Shown: positions 36,845-45,760 of the stretch, piece by piece
How the letters are laid out: each line of letters opens with the position of its first letter
Numbering within the stretch: position 1 is the stretch's first letter
Assembly: GCA_023823795.1 (NCBI GenBank)
Contig: CP085710.1
Span: 4,366,001-4,430,000 of the forward strand
Source: Bacillus sp. F19
GTDB lineage: Bacteria > Bacillota > Bacilli > Bacillales > Bacillaceae
Direction: 5' to 3'
Length of the DNA stretch: 64,000 bases
Translations under genes and position numbers: made by a program
Notes under the pieces: generated by a model
The model's input: the letters and a program-made list of their open reading frames with translations, nothing else
Told to the model about the DNA's origin: nothing
The model's database searches: none

Positions 36845-37660
36845 TTGCGGCTTATATCCATCTGTCCAAGCAATACAGAGCTTGCCGCCTATTTAGGTCT
36901 GACTGACGATCTCATCGCAGTCGACGATTATTCAGACTGGCCGGAACTAGTGAATGACCTGCCGCGTCTTGGACCTGACTTATCCATTAATATGGATCTT
37001 GTAGAACAACTGCAGCCTGACCTTGTTCTAGCTTCATTGAGTGTGCCGGGTATGGAAAAAAACGTTGAAGAGCTTATAAAAAGGAATATTCCTCACCTTG
37101 TTTTAAATCCCCAATCTTTTGATGATATAGGAAACGATCTTATGGCCGTAGGTATAGCGGCAGGTAAAGAAAAAGAAGCCAAGGCAGTTGTCTCCCGCTA
37201 TTATGGGATTTTAAAGGATTATAAAGAAAAAGCATCAAAACTTGATTACCGTCCTTCTGTTTATTTTGAATGGTGGCCTAATCCAATTTTTACACCTGGT
37301 CAAGTAAACTGGCTGACTGAAATGTGTGAGTTGGCAGGAGGGCGCAATAGTTTCCGTGATGTGGAGCTTGCGAGTGTCCAAACCAGCTGGGATGACATTC
37401 TCCGCAGAAATCCTGATCATATTTGTCTTGCATGGGTCGGCGTTAAGCAAAGCAGAATGAAAGTCCAGCATGTTCTGAAGCGGGAATCGGCAGAAAACCT
37501 TACAGCAGTAAGGGAAAATCGGATTCACCTTCTTGAGGAACAGCTTTATTGCAGACCATCACCCAGACTCTTAAACGGGCTTGCGAAACTTGCTGTCATC
37601 CTTCATCCGGAACACTTTCCGCAGCCTGAAGAGACAGATTACTTAACTTCTAATACATAG
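36845..37660 (+). CDS. Cobalamin-binding (BtuF-like) domain protein without signal peptide
   Basis: 271 residues of the type III periplasmic-binding fold: ISICPSNTELAAYLGLTDDL, LGPDLSINMDLVEQLQPDLV, then VYFEWWPNPIFTPGQVNW and RNPDHICLAWVG. This is the BtuF-like cobalamin/iron-chelate family, but no signal peptide or lipobox is present, so it is probably cytoplasmic and its ligand uncertain. TTG start behind AAGGAGGG, twelve bases after the yuiD stop, so the two are likely one operon. Confidence 0.75.
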   Translation: MRLISICPSNTELAAYLGLTDDLIAVDDYSDWPELVNDLPRLGPDLSINMDLVEQLQPDLVLASLSVPGMEKNVEELIKRNIPHLVLNPQSFDDIGNDLMAVGIAAGKEKEAKAVVSRYYGILKDYKEKASKLDYRPSVYFEWWPNPIFTPGQVNWLTEMCELAGGRNSFRDVELASVQTSWDDILRRNPDHICLAWVGVKQSRMKVQHVLKRESAENLTAVRENRIHLLEEQLYCRPSPRLLNGLAKLAVILHPEHFPQPEETDYLTSNT

Positions 37661-37692
37661 AAAAAGCTCAGGTGTTATAACCTGGGCTTTTT
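37661..37692 (+). terminator. Terminator after the BtuF-like gene
   Basis: AAAGCTCAGGT and ACCTGGGCTTT pair with wobble around GTTATA, then TTTTC. Confidence 0.8.
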
Positions 37693-37730
37693 CCGCAGTT
37701 GAGAATCCTCATTTATTCTATATTTTTATT

Positions 37731-37806
37731 ATTTCCCTATGATTTCAAGTTGATCAATGAATTCTATGACTTTCGAGATTAATTCCATGACTTTCAAGAT
37801 TAACCA
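37731..37806. repeat. Short tandem repeat, 21-bp period
   Basis: ATTCTATGACTTTCGAGATT (37761) and ATTCCATGACTTTCAAGATT (37782) follow each other, with a more degenerate unit before them. It lies in the gap between convergent genes; no function evident. Confidence 0.55.
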
Positions 37807-37861
37807 CTTCTGCAGAAATCTCCTCAGGCCGCGGGACTCAGGCAAGGAGTCACTGCGCTAG

Positions 37862-38560
37862 TTAACTTTTTGTTTTCGGCTTTATGTATTTTTGACGAAA
37901 TGCCTGCATAGACTTATCTTCATTCAGTTTCGTCAGTTCATTTTCAGTTAATCGTCCGTTTCCTTTTTGAACGATATATATGTCTAACGTTTTTTTGCCC
38001 CAGGATTGAAATACTTCTTCAACAGTATCGTAATAAAGATCGAGTTCATTCCCCTTAATCGCTCCGCCCTTGTCTGCTACAACACCAAAGCCGTAACCCG
38101 GAATAAAAAGAATGGTTCCTATCGGAAACACACTTAAATCAGCTGCTATTGTTGAATACAAATCTCTTTTTACTTTCACACCAGAATACGTAATGCCATA
38201 TTCGGGATGTTCAGGATTTTTGCCTGTTGATTCATAGCCTGCCGTGTATCCGGTTGCTGTTACTTCTTTTTTCGGATATTTCGACAAGTTAATTTCATTT
38301 TCAAGCGACATTTGGTTTAAAGAACTTCCGCTTGAAGAAATCGCAGTTGCGACAGTTTTTTCATTGTGCAGAGATTTTGGGATAAGGCCTGTCAGCTTAT
38401 ACGGATGGCTTTCACTTTCCAAGATGCCTTTGCTCCACCCATTTATATCAGACAGATCCTTTGCCTCTACACCTGAAAAAGCTTTTAAAGTGGTACCGAG
38501 CGCTACTAGAAGTAATAGTGTCATTAATAGACGCCTTGACCAGGTTTTTGTCCTATCCAT
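37862..38560 (-). CDS. yuiC: 3D-domain protein YuiC (Sps-type lytic transglycosylase family)
   Basis: 232 residues. A membrane-targeting N-terminus ([15 protein letters not shown]) leads into a linker and a C-terminal 3D domain: [29 protein letters not shown] and [15 protein letters not shown], with the Asp residues that give the domain its name. YuiC of B. subtilis is a muralytic protein related to stationary-phase survival (Sps) enzymes, acting on peptidoglycan. The distance from AGAGGAG to the ATG is long (about 14), so the start is uncertain. Confidence 0.85.
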   Translation of the reverse strand: MDRTKTWSRRLLMTLLLLVALGTTLKAFSGVEAKDLSDINGWSKGILESESHPYKLTGLIPKSLHNEKTVATAISSSGSSLNQMSLENEINLSKYPKKEVTATGYTAGYESTGKNPEHPEYGITYSGVKVKRDLYSTIAADLSVFPIGTILFIPGYGFGVVADKGGAIKGNELDLYYDTVEEVFQSWGKKTLDIYIVQKGNGRLTENELTKLNEDKSMQAFRQKYIKPKTKS

Positions 38561-38666
38561 TTACGATGTGTTCACTCCTCTCACATCAATAATCGTTTCC
38601 AAATAATAAACGAAATATTCAAGATAGAGAGAATTCCATATTTTACAAGTTTTAATTTTCTGCAAA

Positions 38667-38695
38667 TAAAAAGATCTGTACACGTTGTACAGATC
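38667..38695 (-). terminator. Terminator of yuiB
   Basis: GATCTGTACA and TGTACAGATC form a perfect stem followed by TTTTTATTTG on the minus strand. Confidence 0.85.
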
Positions 38696-38700
38696 ACCTT

Positions 38701-39018
38701 TTAAAACATTTGATAGCCTCTTTTGCGGAGCATGTTAATAACAATTCCGGAGACAATCGCTCCGATAAAACCGCAGGCGAGTATTAGAATATCTGCCAAA
38801 GCCAAAGATAGAATACGCTCTCCTAAAGATGAAAAAGATGGTCCAGGTGAGGTAAAGTATTGAGTGACTCTCACATTATCTACAATCAATATACAAACAA
38901 TCGGATAGATAATTGCCATGATCCAAGACATGCGAAGCAGCATATTCAGCAAGAAACCGATTCCAAAAAATAAAACAAAGAATAAAAGCATCGAAATAAT
39001 CAATACAGGTAAAAACAA
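38701..39018 (-). CDS. yuiB: Membrane protein YuiB
   Basis: 105 residues, three hydrophobic helices (VLIISMLLFFVLFFGIGFLL; MAIIYPIVCILIVDNV; ALADILILACGFIGAIVSG) and a basic C-terminus. It matches the small YuiB membrane protein in size and position. No function is known. TTG start, with GGAGGCG six bases before it. Confidence 0.8.
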   Translation of the reverse strand: MFLPVLIISMLLFFVLFFGIGFLLNMLLRMSWIMAIIYPIVCILIVDNVRVTQYFTSPGPSFSSLGERILSLALADILILACGFIGAIVSGIVINMLRKRGYQMF

Positions 39019-39093
39019 ATTATCGCCTCCAGTACACCTATTTAAGTGTACTGAACAAGCGATTATCAGTCAATTGTAAAAAAATTGAACGTT

Positions 39094-39222
39094 TTATGAA
39101 GACTTCTTTCCTGTTCCATTGCAGCAATCGCACGTTTCCGAACCGCCAAGTAGCAATTGAAAATAACCTTTACCCGAACAATATGGACATTCTTTCTTTT
39201 CAATAGCAGATGCATTCATCAT
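39094..39222 (-). CDS. yuiA: Small zinc-finger-like protein YuiA
   Basis: 42 residues, found by reading the gap between yuiB and the Nudix gene. Begins MMNASAIEKKECPYCSGKGY and continues with LLLGGSETCDCCNGTG and a basic end. CPYC-x-GKG and CDCC-x-GTG are two knuckles of the DnaJ-like cysteine-rich type, so a single zinc site is likely. Ribosome binding site AAAGGGGAG. Position next to yuiB matches B. subtilis. Function unknown. Confidence 0.8.
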   Translation of the reverse strand: MMNASAIEKKECPYCSGKGYFQLLLGGSETCDCCNGTGKKSS

Positions 39223-39382
39223 CTATTCTCCCCTTTGTCAAGAATCTCTTTTTTGATATTGAAGATACTATATCAGGTTCTTTGTAAAGGATAAAGGGAG
39301 AAAATCTCACGGGATTCTTGATGTAAGCGAATACATCAAGCTCTTCCTCTTATTTTCTCAATTTTTCTTATTATTTTGAAAA

Positions 39383-39865
39383 TTATAAAAATAATTGATA
39401 TACCGTGTATCCAAACTGATCACCAGGGTTTAGACCTTCTACTTTATAAAGCATTTTCTCAAACACTTCTTCAGCAAATGACTGAAGCAGCAACGATGCA
39501 TCCTCGTCGTCCTTAAGAATTTGCGGAGAAAAAAAAGAAGCTTCATACAGTTCATCTTCCTGTACAATGACTTTAGAAGAGATAGCCTTTAATTTAAAAA
39601 TAATCATATTATCGCTGATTGTATTTTGAATGACGCCTGACCGAATTCCAATAACACCTTGCACTTCTGCTTCAATTCCCGTTTCCTCATGAATTTCCCG
39701 AACAATCGCCTCATCAAGCGTTTCCCCTTCATTTACGAATCCGGCTGGAAAAGACCACTTTCCTTTCAAACCGCCGTACTTCTTTTTCACGACAAGCCAG
39801 TCCCCTTTTTCGTTTTCAACTACACCAGATACAGCAATCCATACATTCCCCCGCTTATTTGCCAC
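39383..39865 (-). CDS. Nudix hydrolase
   Basis: 160 residues. The Nudix box is complete: GFVNEGETLDEAIVREIHEE followed by TGI. The preceding segment WSFPAGFV and the start NVWIAVSGVVENEKGDWLVV are usual. Members hydrolyse nucleoside diphosphates linked to another moiety; the substrate here is not deducible. GTG start behind GGGGAGGATTACG. Confidence 0.85.
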   Translation of the reverse strand: MANKRGNVWIAVSGVVENEKGDWLVVKKKYGGLKGKWSFPAGFVNEGETLDEAIVREIHEETGIEAEVQGVIGIRSGVIQNTISDNMIIFKLKAISSKVIVQEDELYEASFFSPQILKDDEDASLLLQSFAEEVFEKMLYKVEGLNPGDQFGYTVYQLFL

Positions 39866-39914
39866 CGTAATCCTCCCCTTTTGACTTACTATATTAAATT
39901 AGATTTTTTCGGGT

Positions 39915-39950
39915 AAAAAAAAGACAAAAGCTCAAGGCTCTTGTCTTTTA
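39915..39950 (-). terminator. Terminator of yumB
   Basis: AAAAGACAA and TTGTCTTTT form the stem base, with a nested GAGCC/GGCTC-like top; eight T follow on the minus strand. Confidence 0.8.
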
Positions 39951-39964
39951 TTTTACTCTACTTC

Positions 39965-41194
39965 TTAGAAAAATTTAAATTTACCTTTTTTAACGACTAA
40001 TCCTGCTCCGCCAACCATTAATAGAGCACGGTTATCAATCATTTTTTTCATGAATGAAGCTTTTGTTCCCATTACTTTCTTGCCAAATACCATACCTACA
40101 GCGTCATCTTCGCCAAGTGAAGCAACTGTACCTTTAATGTCTGGTTTGAATTCTTCCATTTCACCCTGGTCACGAACGGCCACAGCAATGTTTTTAGCAG
40201 CTGTAATACCTTGCTGCATAGCAATTTGAGCTGTTGGAGGATATGGACGGTTGATTTCTTCGTTGATTACTAGAGAACAGTCGCCAATGATGAATACATC
40301 TTCATGGCCTGGAGCTCTTAAGTAAGAATCTACCTTTACACGTCCGCGCATGTTTTCGAAGCCAGCTTCTTCAACGATGCTGTTTCCGCGCACACCTGCT
40401 GCCCATACAACTGTATCAGATTTGATTTCTTCCATTACGTCATCTTTTGCAACGATGATGCCGTCTTCAACACATTCTTTAATGGCTGTGCCGATTTTGA
40501 ATTCTACCCCTTTACGCTCTAAGTGGTTTACAGCGTATTCTACAAGCTCTGGATCAAATCCAGGAAGAGCTGTTGGAGCAGCTTCTACACAGATGATGCG
40601 TACTTTCTTATGATCAACATCGTACTCGCGGCAAAGCTCAGGAACACGGTTAGCAAGTTCGCCAAGGAACTCGATGCCAGTGAAGCCAGCTCCGCCCACA
40701 ACGATTGCAAGGCGCTGATCGCGTTTTACTTCTTCTGTGTTGTAAGTAGCGAATTGATATTCGATATGCTCGCGCAATTGACGCGCTGCATTGATGTTTG
40801 TAATACCGAAAGCGTACTCCTTCAAGCCTTTGATTCCGAATGTTTCTGGATGAGATCCAAGAGAAATCACAAGGTAGTCATACTCAAGCTCGCCATTTGA
40901 AAGAACAATTTTCTTTTCATCTTTGTTGATGGAAACAACTGTTTCTTTCACAAATTTTACACGGCTGCTATCAATAACATCTTTCACTTGGTATCTTGCT
41001 TTATCATGATGCAATGTACCTGCTGAAGCTTCGTGAAGCCATGTTGTTTCATAGTGATAATCATTTTTGTTAACCAGTGTAAGATCTGCTTCGTTTACAC
41101 CAATCATTTTTTGAAGACGTGTAACTGCCATTAATCCGCCGTAACCTGCACCTAAAACTACTATTTTGGGCTTTCTCAACCGAATCACATCCAC
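39965..41194 (-). CDS. yumB: Type II NADH dehydrogenase-like flavoprotein YumB
   Basis: About 404-409 residues. FAD site [21 protein letters not shown] site [19 protein letters not shown], second FAD contact VFIIGDCSL, and the quinone-site end [14 protein letters not shown]. The C-terminus [12 protein letters not shown] is as in Bacillus YumB. Member of the NDH-2 group that oxidises NADH and reduces menaquinone at the membrane surface. Start uncertain: GTG at 41194 or TTG at 41179 ([10 protein letters not shown], closest to the family form). A paralogue, yutJ, is at 46.9 kb. Confidence 0.9.
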   Translation of the reverse strand: MDVIRLRKPKIVVLGAGYGGLMAVTRLQKMIGVNEADLTLVNKNDYHYETTWLHEASAGTLHHDKARYQVKDVIDSSRVKFVKETVVSINKDEKKIVLSNGELEYDYLVISLGSHPETFGIKGLKEYAFGITNINAARQLREHIEYQFATYNTEEVKRDQRLAIVVGGAGFTGIEFLGELANRVPELCREYDVDHKKVRIICVEAAPTALPGFDPELVEYAVNHLERKGVEFKIGTAIKECVEDGIIVAKDDVMEEIKSDTVVWAAGVRGNSIVEEAGFENMRGRVKVDSYLRAPGHEDVFIIGDCSLVINEEINRPYPPTAQIAMQQGITAAKNIAVAVRDQGEMEEFKPDIKGTVASLGEDDAVGMVFGKKVMGTKASFMKKMIDNRALLMVGGAGLVVKKGKFKFF

Positions 41195-41513
41195 CTTTTT
41201 TTCTGATTTGTTGTAAAGAATGAAATAATTTCTATACTAATTATCTTCCGCTGCTTCACAACATTTTATTTTGTTTTGCCTAAAAAAGTATGTGAAAATG
41301 TTCACTTAACTTTTCAAAAATAATACTAAAACTCTGTGAGTAGTAACATGAAATATAATTAATTCCTATATTACATAATAGCATCTGCGATATATTTTTC
41401 AAGACCAAATTGAAGGATTAGAAACGTTAAGAATTTTACAAAAATAAAAACATTCTCTATAATAATCATATTCATCATACAAGCACATCTCTTTACTCAA
41501 GTACCAGATGAAA
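41195..41513. other. Intergenic region between divergent yumB and yumC
   Basis: AT-rich promoter region. Apart from the yumC promoter and Fur-like box at its right end, no operator or RNA structure is recognised. Confidence 0.5.
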
Positions 41514-41541
41514 TTGTTAAAGAGATATGATATGTTATAAT
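41514..41541 (+). promoter_or_regulatory. yumC promoter
   Basis: TTGTTA at 41514-41519 and TATAAT at 41536-41541, spaced by 16 bases, about 36 bases before the GTG start. Confidence 0.65.
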
Positions 41542-41556
41542 TAAGAATTATTATCA
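41542..41556. promoter_or_regulatory. Fur-like box at the yumC promoter
   Basis: TAAGAATTATTATCA agrees with the Fur inverted repeat TGATAATNATTATCA at 12 of 14 defined positions and directly follows the -10 element. Repression of yumC by Fur when iron is plentiful is plausible. Confidence 0.5.
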
Positions 41557-41577
41557 ATTACAAGCGGGGGGATATTT

Positions 41578-42573
41578 GTGAAGGAAGACACAAAAGTATA
41601 CGATATAACGATCATTGGCGGCGGACCTGTTGGTTTGTTCACAGCTTTTTACGGCGGCATGCGCCAGGCTTCAGTTAAAATCATTGAAAGTTTGCCGCAG
41701 CTCGGCGGTCAGCTTTCTGCCTTATATCCTGAAAAATACATATATGATGTTGCAGGATTTCCTAAAGTGCGCGCACAGGAGCTGGTAAACAATCTAAAAG
41801 AGCAAATGGCCAAGTTTGAGCCGACAGTATGTTTAGAGCAAGCAGTTGATACTGTTGAAAAACAGGCTGACGGCGTGTTTAAATTAACAACTGATCAAGA
41901 AGTTCACTATTCTAAAACGATTATCATTACTGCAGGAAACGGTGCGTTCCAGCCCCGTAAAATTGAACTTGAAGAAGCTGCTTCATTTGAAAAAGCAAAT
42001 CTTCATTACTTCATTGATGATTTAAATCAATTTGCCGGCCAGAGAGTTCTTCTTTGCGGAGGCGGAGATTCTGCTGTTGACTGGGCACTTATGCTCGAGC
42101 CAATTGCTGAAAAGGTAACACTTGTCCATAGAAGAGATAAGTTCCGTGCTCATGAGCATAGTGTTGAAAACCTGAATAACTCAAAAGTTCAAGTTCTCAC
42201 TCCATTCGTTCCAAAAGAATTAACAGGTTCAGCTAATATTGAACAAGTAGTATTAGAAGAAGTGAAAGGCGAACGCAAAGAAGTCATTGATGTTGACTCT
42301 GTCATCGTCAATTTTGGATTTGTCTCATCACTTGGCCCAATCAAAAACTGGGGTCTTGAAATTGAGAAAAACTCAATTGTCGTTAACAGCAAGATGGAAA
42401 CAAACGTTGAAGGCATCTATGCTGCAGGGGACATCTGCACATATGAAGGAAAAGTAAAACTGATCGCAAGCGGGTTTGGTGAAGCTCCAACTGCTGTTAA
42501 TAATGCGAAAGCTTATATGGATCCAAAAGCAAGAGTTCAGCCGCTTCACAGCACAAGCTTATTTGAAAAATAA
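41578..42573 (+). CDS. yumC: Ferredoxin/flavodoxin--NADP+ reductase YumC
   Basis: 331 residues of the thioredoxin-reductase-like FNR family. FAD site [25 protein letters not shown] site [17 protein letters not shown] with HRR in [12 protein letters not shown], and a final [14 protein letters not shown]. No redox-active CxxC lies between the two domains, which separates it from thioredoxin reductase. It passes electrons between NADPH and ferredoxin or flavodoxin. GTG start behind GGGGGGATATTT. A Fur-like box overlaps the transcription start area. Confidence 0.95.
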   Translation: MKEDTKVYDITIIGGGPVGLFTAFYGGMRQASVKIIESLPQLGGQLSALYPEKYIYDVAGFPKVRAQELVNNLKEQMAKFEPTVCLEQAVDTVEKQADGVFKLTTDQEVHYSKTIIITAGNGAFQPRKIELEEAASFEKANLHYFIDDLNQFAGQRVLLCGGGDSAVDWALMLEPIAEKVTLVHRRDKFRAHEHSVENLNNSKVQVLTPFVPKELTGSANIEQVVLEEVKGERKEVIDVDSVIVNFGFVSSLGPIKNWGLEIEKNSIVVNSKMETNVEGIYAAGDICTYEGKVKLIASGFGEAPTAVNNAKAYMDPKARVQPLHSTSLFEK

Positions 42574-42576
42574 TAA

Positions 42577-42690
42577 GAAAAGCAAAAGCGCCTTGATTAG
42601 CACAGACATGGCAGATAAGATCCGGCGAAAAGCCCGGGTTTGACATTTTTTTGTCCAAGCCGTTCTGGCCGGGCAGCTAGTCGCTTCCGC
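42577..42690 (+). repeat. Dispersed repeat after stop codon, copy R3
   Basis: Begins AGAAAAGCAAAAGCGCC right after the yumC stop, has GGCAGATAAGATCCGGCG and GAAAAGCCCGGGTTT, and continues to CCGTTCTGGCCGGGCAGC. These blocks match R1 (15635-15743) in order and spacing. Confidence 0.65.
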
Positions 42691-42724
42691 TAGCCATTAA
42701 TGTGCAAAACTTTATATTCCTACA

Positions 42725-42762
42725 ATAAAAAGAGGAAAGCGGTCTGCTTTTCCTCTTTTTTA
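42725..42762. terminator. Bidirectional terminator between yumC and the repeat protein
   Basis: AAAAGAGGAAA and TTTCCTCTTTT form a stem around a GC-rich loop, with A and T runs on both sides. Confidence 0.85.
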
Positions 42763-42783
42763 TTGGAATAAACGCTGCAGAAC

Positions 42784-43629
42784 TTATTGCTGCCAGTAAT
42801 TGCTGTATGGATTGTAATAAACCGGCTGATTCCATTGCTGGAATCTTTGGGCGCCAAACGGCATGCCGCTTTGATCATCTCCAGGCATTTGACCAAAAGG
42901 ACTTCCCTGACCGCCCTGCATTCCACCAGTTTGACCCATCCCCGGCATTTGACCGAATGGGCTTTCCTGAACGCCCTGAGTGCCCCCATTTTGCCCCCCT
43001 GGCATTTGACCGAATGGACTTTCCTGACCGCCCTGTATTCCACCAAGTTGCCCCCCCGGCATTTGACCGAATGGACTTTCCTGACCGCCCTGCATTCCAC
43101 CAAGTTGACCCATTCCCGGCATTTGACCGAATGGACTTTCCTGAGCGCCCTGCATTCCACCAGGTTGACCCATTCCCGGCATTTGACCGAATGGACTTTC
43201 CTGACCGCCCTGCATTCCTCCAGATTGACCCATTCCCGGCATTTGACCGAATGGACTTTCCTGACCGCCCTGCATTCCACCAGGTTGACCCATTCCCGGC
43301 ATTTGACCGGCTTCCTGATCGCCTTCTGTCCCGCCGTTTTGTTCTTCTGATTCTTGAGGAGCCTCTTCTTCTATTTTTGGAGGTTCCGGCATTACTTCGA
43401 AGGATTTAATATCATTCACATTCGCCTGACTTGTCGTTAATGCGGGAAATGACAAAATAAACACCGCACCTGATTGTTTATCTAAGTAGAATATAAATAC
43501 CTCTTTTTCCGTACCGTTTGTAAAGGTTAATTTTACCCATTTATATAGGCCTTCATTTAATTCATCTGTTGATGAAAGACGAAATTGATTATACATCTGA
43601 TATGGATATGGATATGGATTGTAATTCAT
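42784..43629 (-). CDS. Gly/Gln/Met-rich tandem-repeat protein with a DUF-like N-terminus
   Basis: 281 residues. The N-terminal 80 residues form a small beta-rich domain (LYKWVKLTFTNGTEKEVFIF, then LDKQSGAVFILSFPA). An acidic linker (EEEAPQESEEQNGG) is followed by seven full and one partial copy of a 19-20 residue unit close to GQMPGMGQPGGMQGGQESPF, then a Tyr/Trp/Gln-rich end (NPVYYNPYS-like). No signal peptide. Repeats of this kind occur in spore coat and exosporium-associated proteins, so a coat role is possible; that is inference. Ribosome binding site AAAGGAG. Repeat number probably varies between strains. Confidence 0.75.
   Translation of the reverse strand: MNYNPYPYPYQMYNQFRLSSTDELNEGLYKWVKLTFTNGTEKEVFIFYLDKQSGAVFILSFPALTTSQANVNDIKSFEVMPEPPKIEEEAPQESEEQNGGTEGDQEAGQMPGMGQPGGMQGGQESPFGQMPGMGQSGGMQGGQESPFGQMPGMGQPGGMQGAQESPFGQMPGMGQLGGMQGGQESPFGQMPGGQLGGIQGGQESPFGQMPGGQNGGTQGVQESPFGQMPGMGQTGGMQGGQGSPFGQMPGDDQSGMPFGAQRFQQWNQPVYYNPYSNYWQQ
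42865..43308 (-). repeat. Coding tandem repeat, 57/60-bp units
   Basis: Seven full units and one partial encode GQMPG(MG)Q-x-GG-x-QGGQESPF. Two units lack one codon (57 bp). Long frames stay open on the opposite strand here because of the repeat; those are not genes. Confidence 0.9.
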
Positions 43630-43758
43630 TATTCAAGCTCCTTTCTCTATTCACACATCCATACTATATGCCCGCTATTTGTCCTTTGTTTTTAAATTGG
43701 AACCTGAAACCCTTTTCTATTTATCCTCGACTAAATTTTCAAGGGAGGGGGAAATGGT

Positions 43759-44271
43759 GTGAAATGGAAACTAATCTTATGCGCGATGATTTTGTCAGGC
43801 ATTTTAGTACATGAAGAAAAAGGCTATGCTTGTTCTTGTGCGCAGCAGCCTTCCGTTCAATCAGAATTAGAAAACAAAACAGCCATTTTTTCAGGAAAAG
43901 TATTAAAGGTCACTGTAAGCAGCCAGAAAAAAGTGTTAATTGATGTGGATCTTATCTGGAAGGGCCCTTCTCAATCACAGCTTATGATTGAAACAGAGCG
44001 GGACTCTGCAGGGTGTGGAGTGGATTTCATTGAAGGTGAAAATTACCTTGTTTATGCATTCGGAGATAAGAATAACCTCGAGACCGGATTATGCGAACGA
44101 ACAAATTTGCTCACAGACGCAGGGGATGATATAAGAATACTCGGTGCAGGAAAAAAACCGGAAAAGCAAGTGAATCTGGAACATCAGCTAGAAACTAATG
44201 CAATTATTGGGGGAATTTTTATTGCGATTCTTTTCATTTTCACTCTCTTGTTTTTACGGAACAAGAAATAA
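43759..44271 (+). CDS. TIMP/netrin-like secreted protein with C-terminal membrane anchor
   Basis: 170 residues. Signal peptide (LILCAMILSGILVHEEKGYA), then CSCAQQPS, the N-terminal Cys-x-Cys typical of the tissue-inhibitor-of-metalloproteinase / netrin-like fold, then an OB-like beta domain (AIFSGKVLKVTVSSQKKVLI; SAGCGVDFIEGENYLVYAFG) with further Cys at GLCER. A C-terminal transmembrane helix (GGIFIAILFIFTLLFL) with a basic tail anchors it outside the membrane. Bacterial members have no established function. GTG start behind GGGAGGGGG. Confidence 0.75.
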   Translation: MKWKLILCAMILSGILVHEEKGYACSCAQQPSVQSELENKTAIFSGKVLKVTVSSQKKVLIDVDLIWKGPSQSQLMIETERDSAGCGVDFIEGENYLVYAFGDKNNLETGLCERTNLLTDAGDDIRILGAGKKPEKQVNLEHQLETNAIIGGIFIAILFIFTLLFLRNKK

Positions 44272-44321
44272 AAAAGACACTTCACTGGCGTCTTTTTGCC
44301 AATGAAATGTCTTTTTTTATA
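44272..44321. terminator. Bidirectional terminator between TIMP-like gene and HesB-like gene
   Basis: AAAAGACACTTCACTGGC pairs with GCCAATGAAATGTCTTTT around GTCTTTTT, with long A/T runs on both strands. Confidence 0.85.
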
Positions 44322-44322
44322 T

Positions 44323-44685
44323 TCAGCACTCTTCAGGTGTACCAGTATTCGCAGCTGTTCTGAAAGATGAACCGCATCCGCATGAAGCAATCGCATTCGG
44401 ATTATCGATGGTAAATCCGCCCCCCATTAGGGACTCTTTAAAATCAATTTTTGTCCCTTTTAAAATAAGGGAGCTTTCTTTATCGACAAGCACATTGATG
44501 CCATGTACCTCAAACTGAGTGTCATCCTCATTCGGTTCTTGTTCAAAACCCATGCCGTAAGATAAACCGCTGCAGCCGCCGCCTTTTACGCCAACGCGCA
44601 GAAAAGCCTGCTCTTCGCCATTTTCTTTCATCATATCTTTTATCTGATAAGCTGCTGCTTCAGTAATTATTACAAAATCATTCAT
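44323..44685 (-). CDS. erpA: HesB/IscA-family Fe-S assembly protein (ErpA/YutM type)
   Basis: 120 residues. The three conserved Cys are visible: GGGCSGLSYGMGF and the C-terminal CGCGSSF. A-type carrier that holds or transfers iron-sulfur clusters in the cytoplasm. The start at 44685 behind AGGAGGAACAAGAAA is preferred to an earlier in-frame ATG (44715). It lies downstream of dapF with its own terminator. The Nfu scaffold, a partner in the same process, is at 59.2 kb. Confidence 0.9.
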   Translation of the reverse strand: MNDFVIITEAAAYQIKDMMKENGEEQAFLRVGVKGGGCSGLSYGMGFEQEPNEDDTQFEVHGINVLVDKESSLILKGTKIDFKESLMGGGFTIDNPNAIASCGCGSSFRTAANTGTPEEC

Positions 44686-44775
44686 TTTCTTGTTCCTCCT
44701 TTGCCAATAATCCAAAGGCTATACATTAAGTATACCCAATCCATCCGGAACTCTCAAATGAAACACCCTGCACTG

Positions 44776-45636
44776 CTATTTATCGCAGAAGTAAACACCT
44801 GTACAGATGACCTCTGCTGGGCCAGTCATTAAAACATTTCCCTCTTCCGTCCAATTAATAAGAAGATCCCCGCCGGCAAGATGGACAGTTGTATCCATTC
44901 CTCTCTTCGTATATCCATTGAGAACAGAAGAGACAACGGCTGCACAAGCACCAGTTCCGCATGCCTGTGTAACACCTGAACCTCTTTCCCACACTCTGAA
45001 ATGAAGTTCGTTTTCGGCAGCCACTTCAACAAACTCTACATTGATGCTTTCAGGGAAAAGAGGATCTTTCTCAACCCTTGGCCCAAGTGTTAACACTGGA
45101 GCTGTTTCAATGCTGTCCACATAGAAAATAAGATGCGGATTTCCCATTGAAACGGCTGTAGCATGATAGGTTTCGCCGGCAAATTCAAGCTGTTCGTTTA
45201 TTACTTTTTCATCAGGAGTGCCGGCCATAGGAATTTCTGCACGATCAAGCTTTGGCTGCCCCATATTGATTGTTACTCTGCTGACTTCATTATCTTTCAC
45301 TTCGAGCTTTGCATGAACCAAACCTGAAAGTGTTTCAATCGAAAATTCTTTTTCATCTATCAGTTTATTCTCAAATGCATATTTTGCAACACAGCGAAGA
45401 CCATTTCCGCAGTTTTTCCCTTCAGAACCATCACTGTTAAAAATCCTCATCTTTACTGGTGCTTTTTCAGATGGACAAATTAAGATAAGTCCATCTGAAC
45501 CGATCCCAGTAAATACATTGGATACTTCCTTTGCAAGCTGAGGAAGTTTAGACTCTTCAATTTGTTCTTCAAACATATTTACATATATATAATTGTTGCC
45601 GAGTGCATGCATTTTTGTGAATTGGAATTGTTTCAT
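44776..45636 (-). CDS. dapF: Diaminopimelate epimerase
   Basis: 286 residues. Signatures: [17 protein letters not shown], the first catalytic Cys in [20 protein letters not shown], and the second in [20 protein letters not shown]. It converts LL- to meso-diaminopimelate for lysine and peptidoglycan synthesis in the cytoplasm. The start at 45636 behind AGAGGGAGATCAGC is chosen over the longer in-frame ATG at 45693. Confidence 0.95.
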   Translation of the reverse strand: MKQFQFTKMHALGNNYIYVNMFEEQIEESKLPQLAKEVSNVFTGIGSDGLILICPSEKAPVKMRIFNSDGSEGKNCGNGLRCVAKYAFENKLIDEKEFSIETLSGLVHAKLEVKDNEVSRVTINMGQPKLDRAEIPMAGTPDEKVINEQLEFAGETYHATAVSMGNPHLIFYVDSIETAPVLTLGPRVEKDPLFPESINVEFVEVAAENELHFRVWERGSGVTQACGTGACAAVVSSVLNGYTKRGMDTTVHLAGGDLLINWTEEGNVLMTGPAEVICTGVYFCDK

Positions 45637-45722
45637 GCTGATCTCCCTCTTTTTTCTCTTTTTATAAGTATAAAATGCTGGAAACAGGATCACAATAGAA
45701 ATATCCCCCGTTTGTTATAGAT

Positions 45723-45760
45723 AATAAAAGCTCCCTGCTTTGGTGCAGGGAGCTTTTATT
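45723..45760. terminator. Strong hairpin between dapF and the DUF2225 remnant
   Basis: AATAAAAGCTCCCTGC and GCAGGGAGCTTTTATT form a perfect 16-base stem. It lies upstream of the dapF start, so it probably ends a transcript coming from the left or marks a lost gene. Confidence 0.75.

Noticed and set aside
42787-43409. Two long plus-strand frames (187 and 200 codons) opposite the repeat protein
   Set aside because: They exist only because the tandem repeat keeps all frames open. They have no ribosome binding site and give His/Arg/Phe-rich repeats with no family resemblance.
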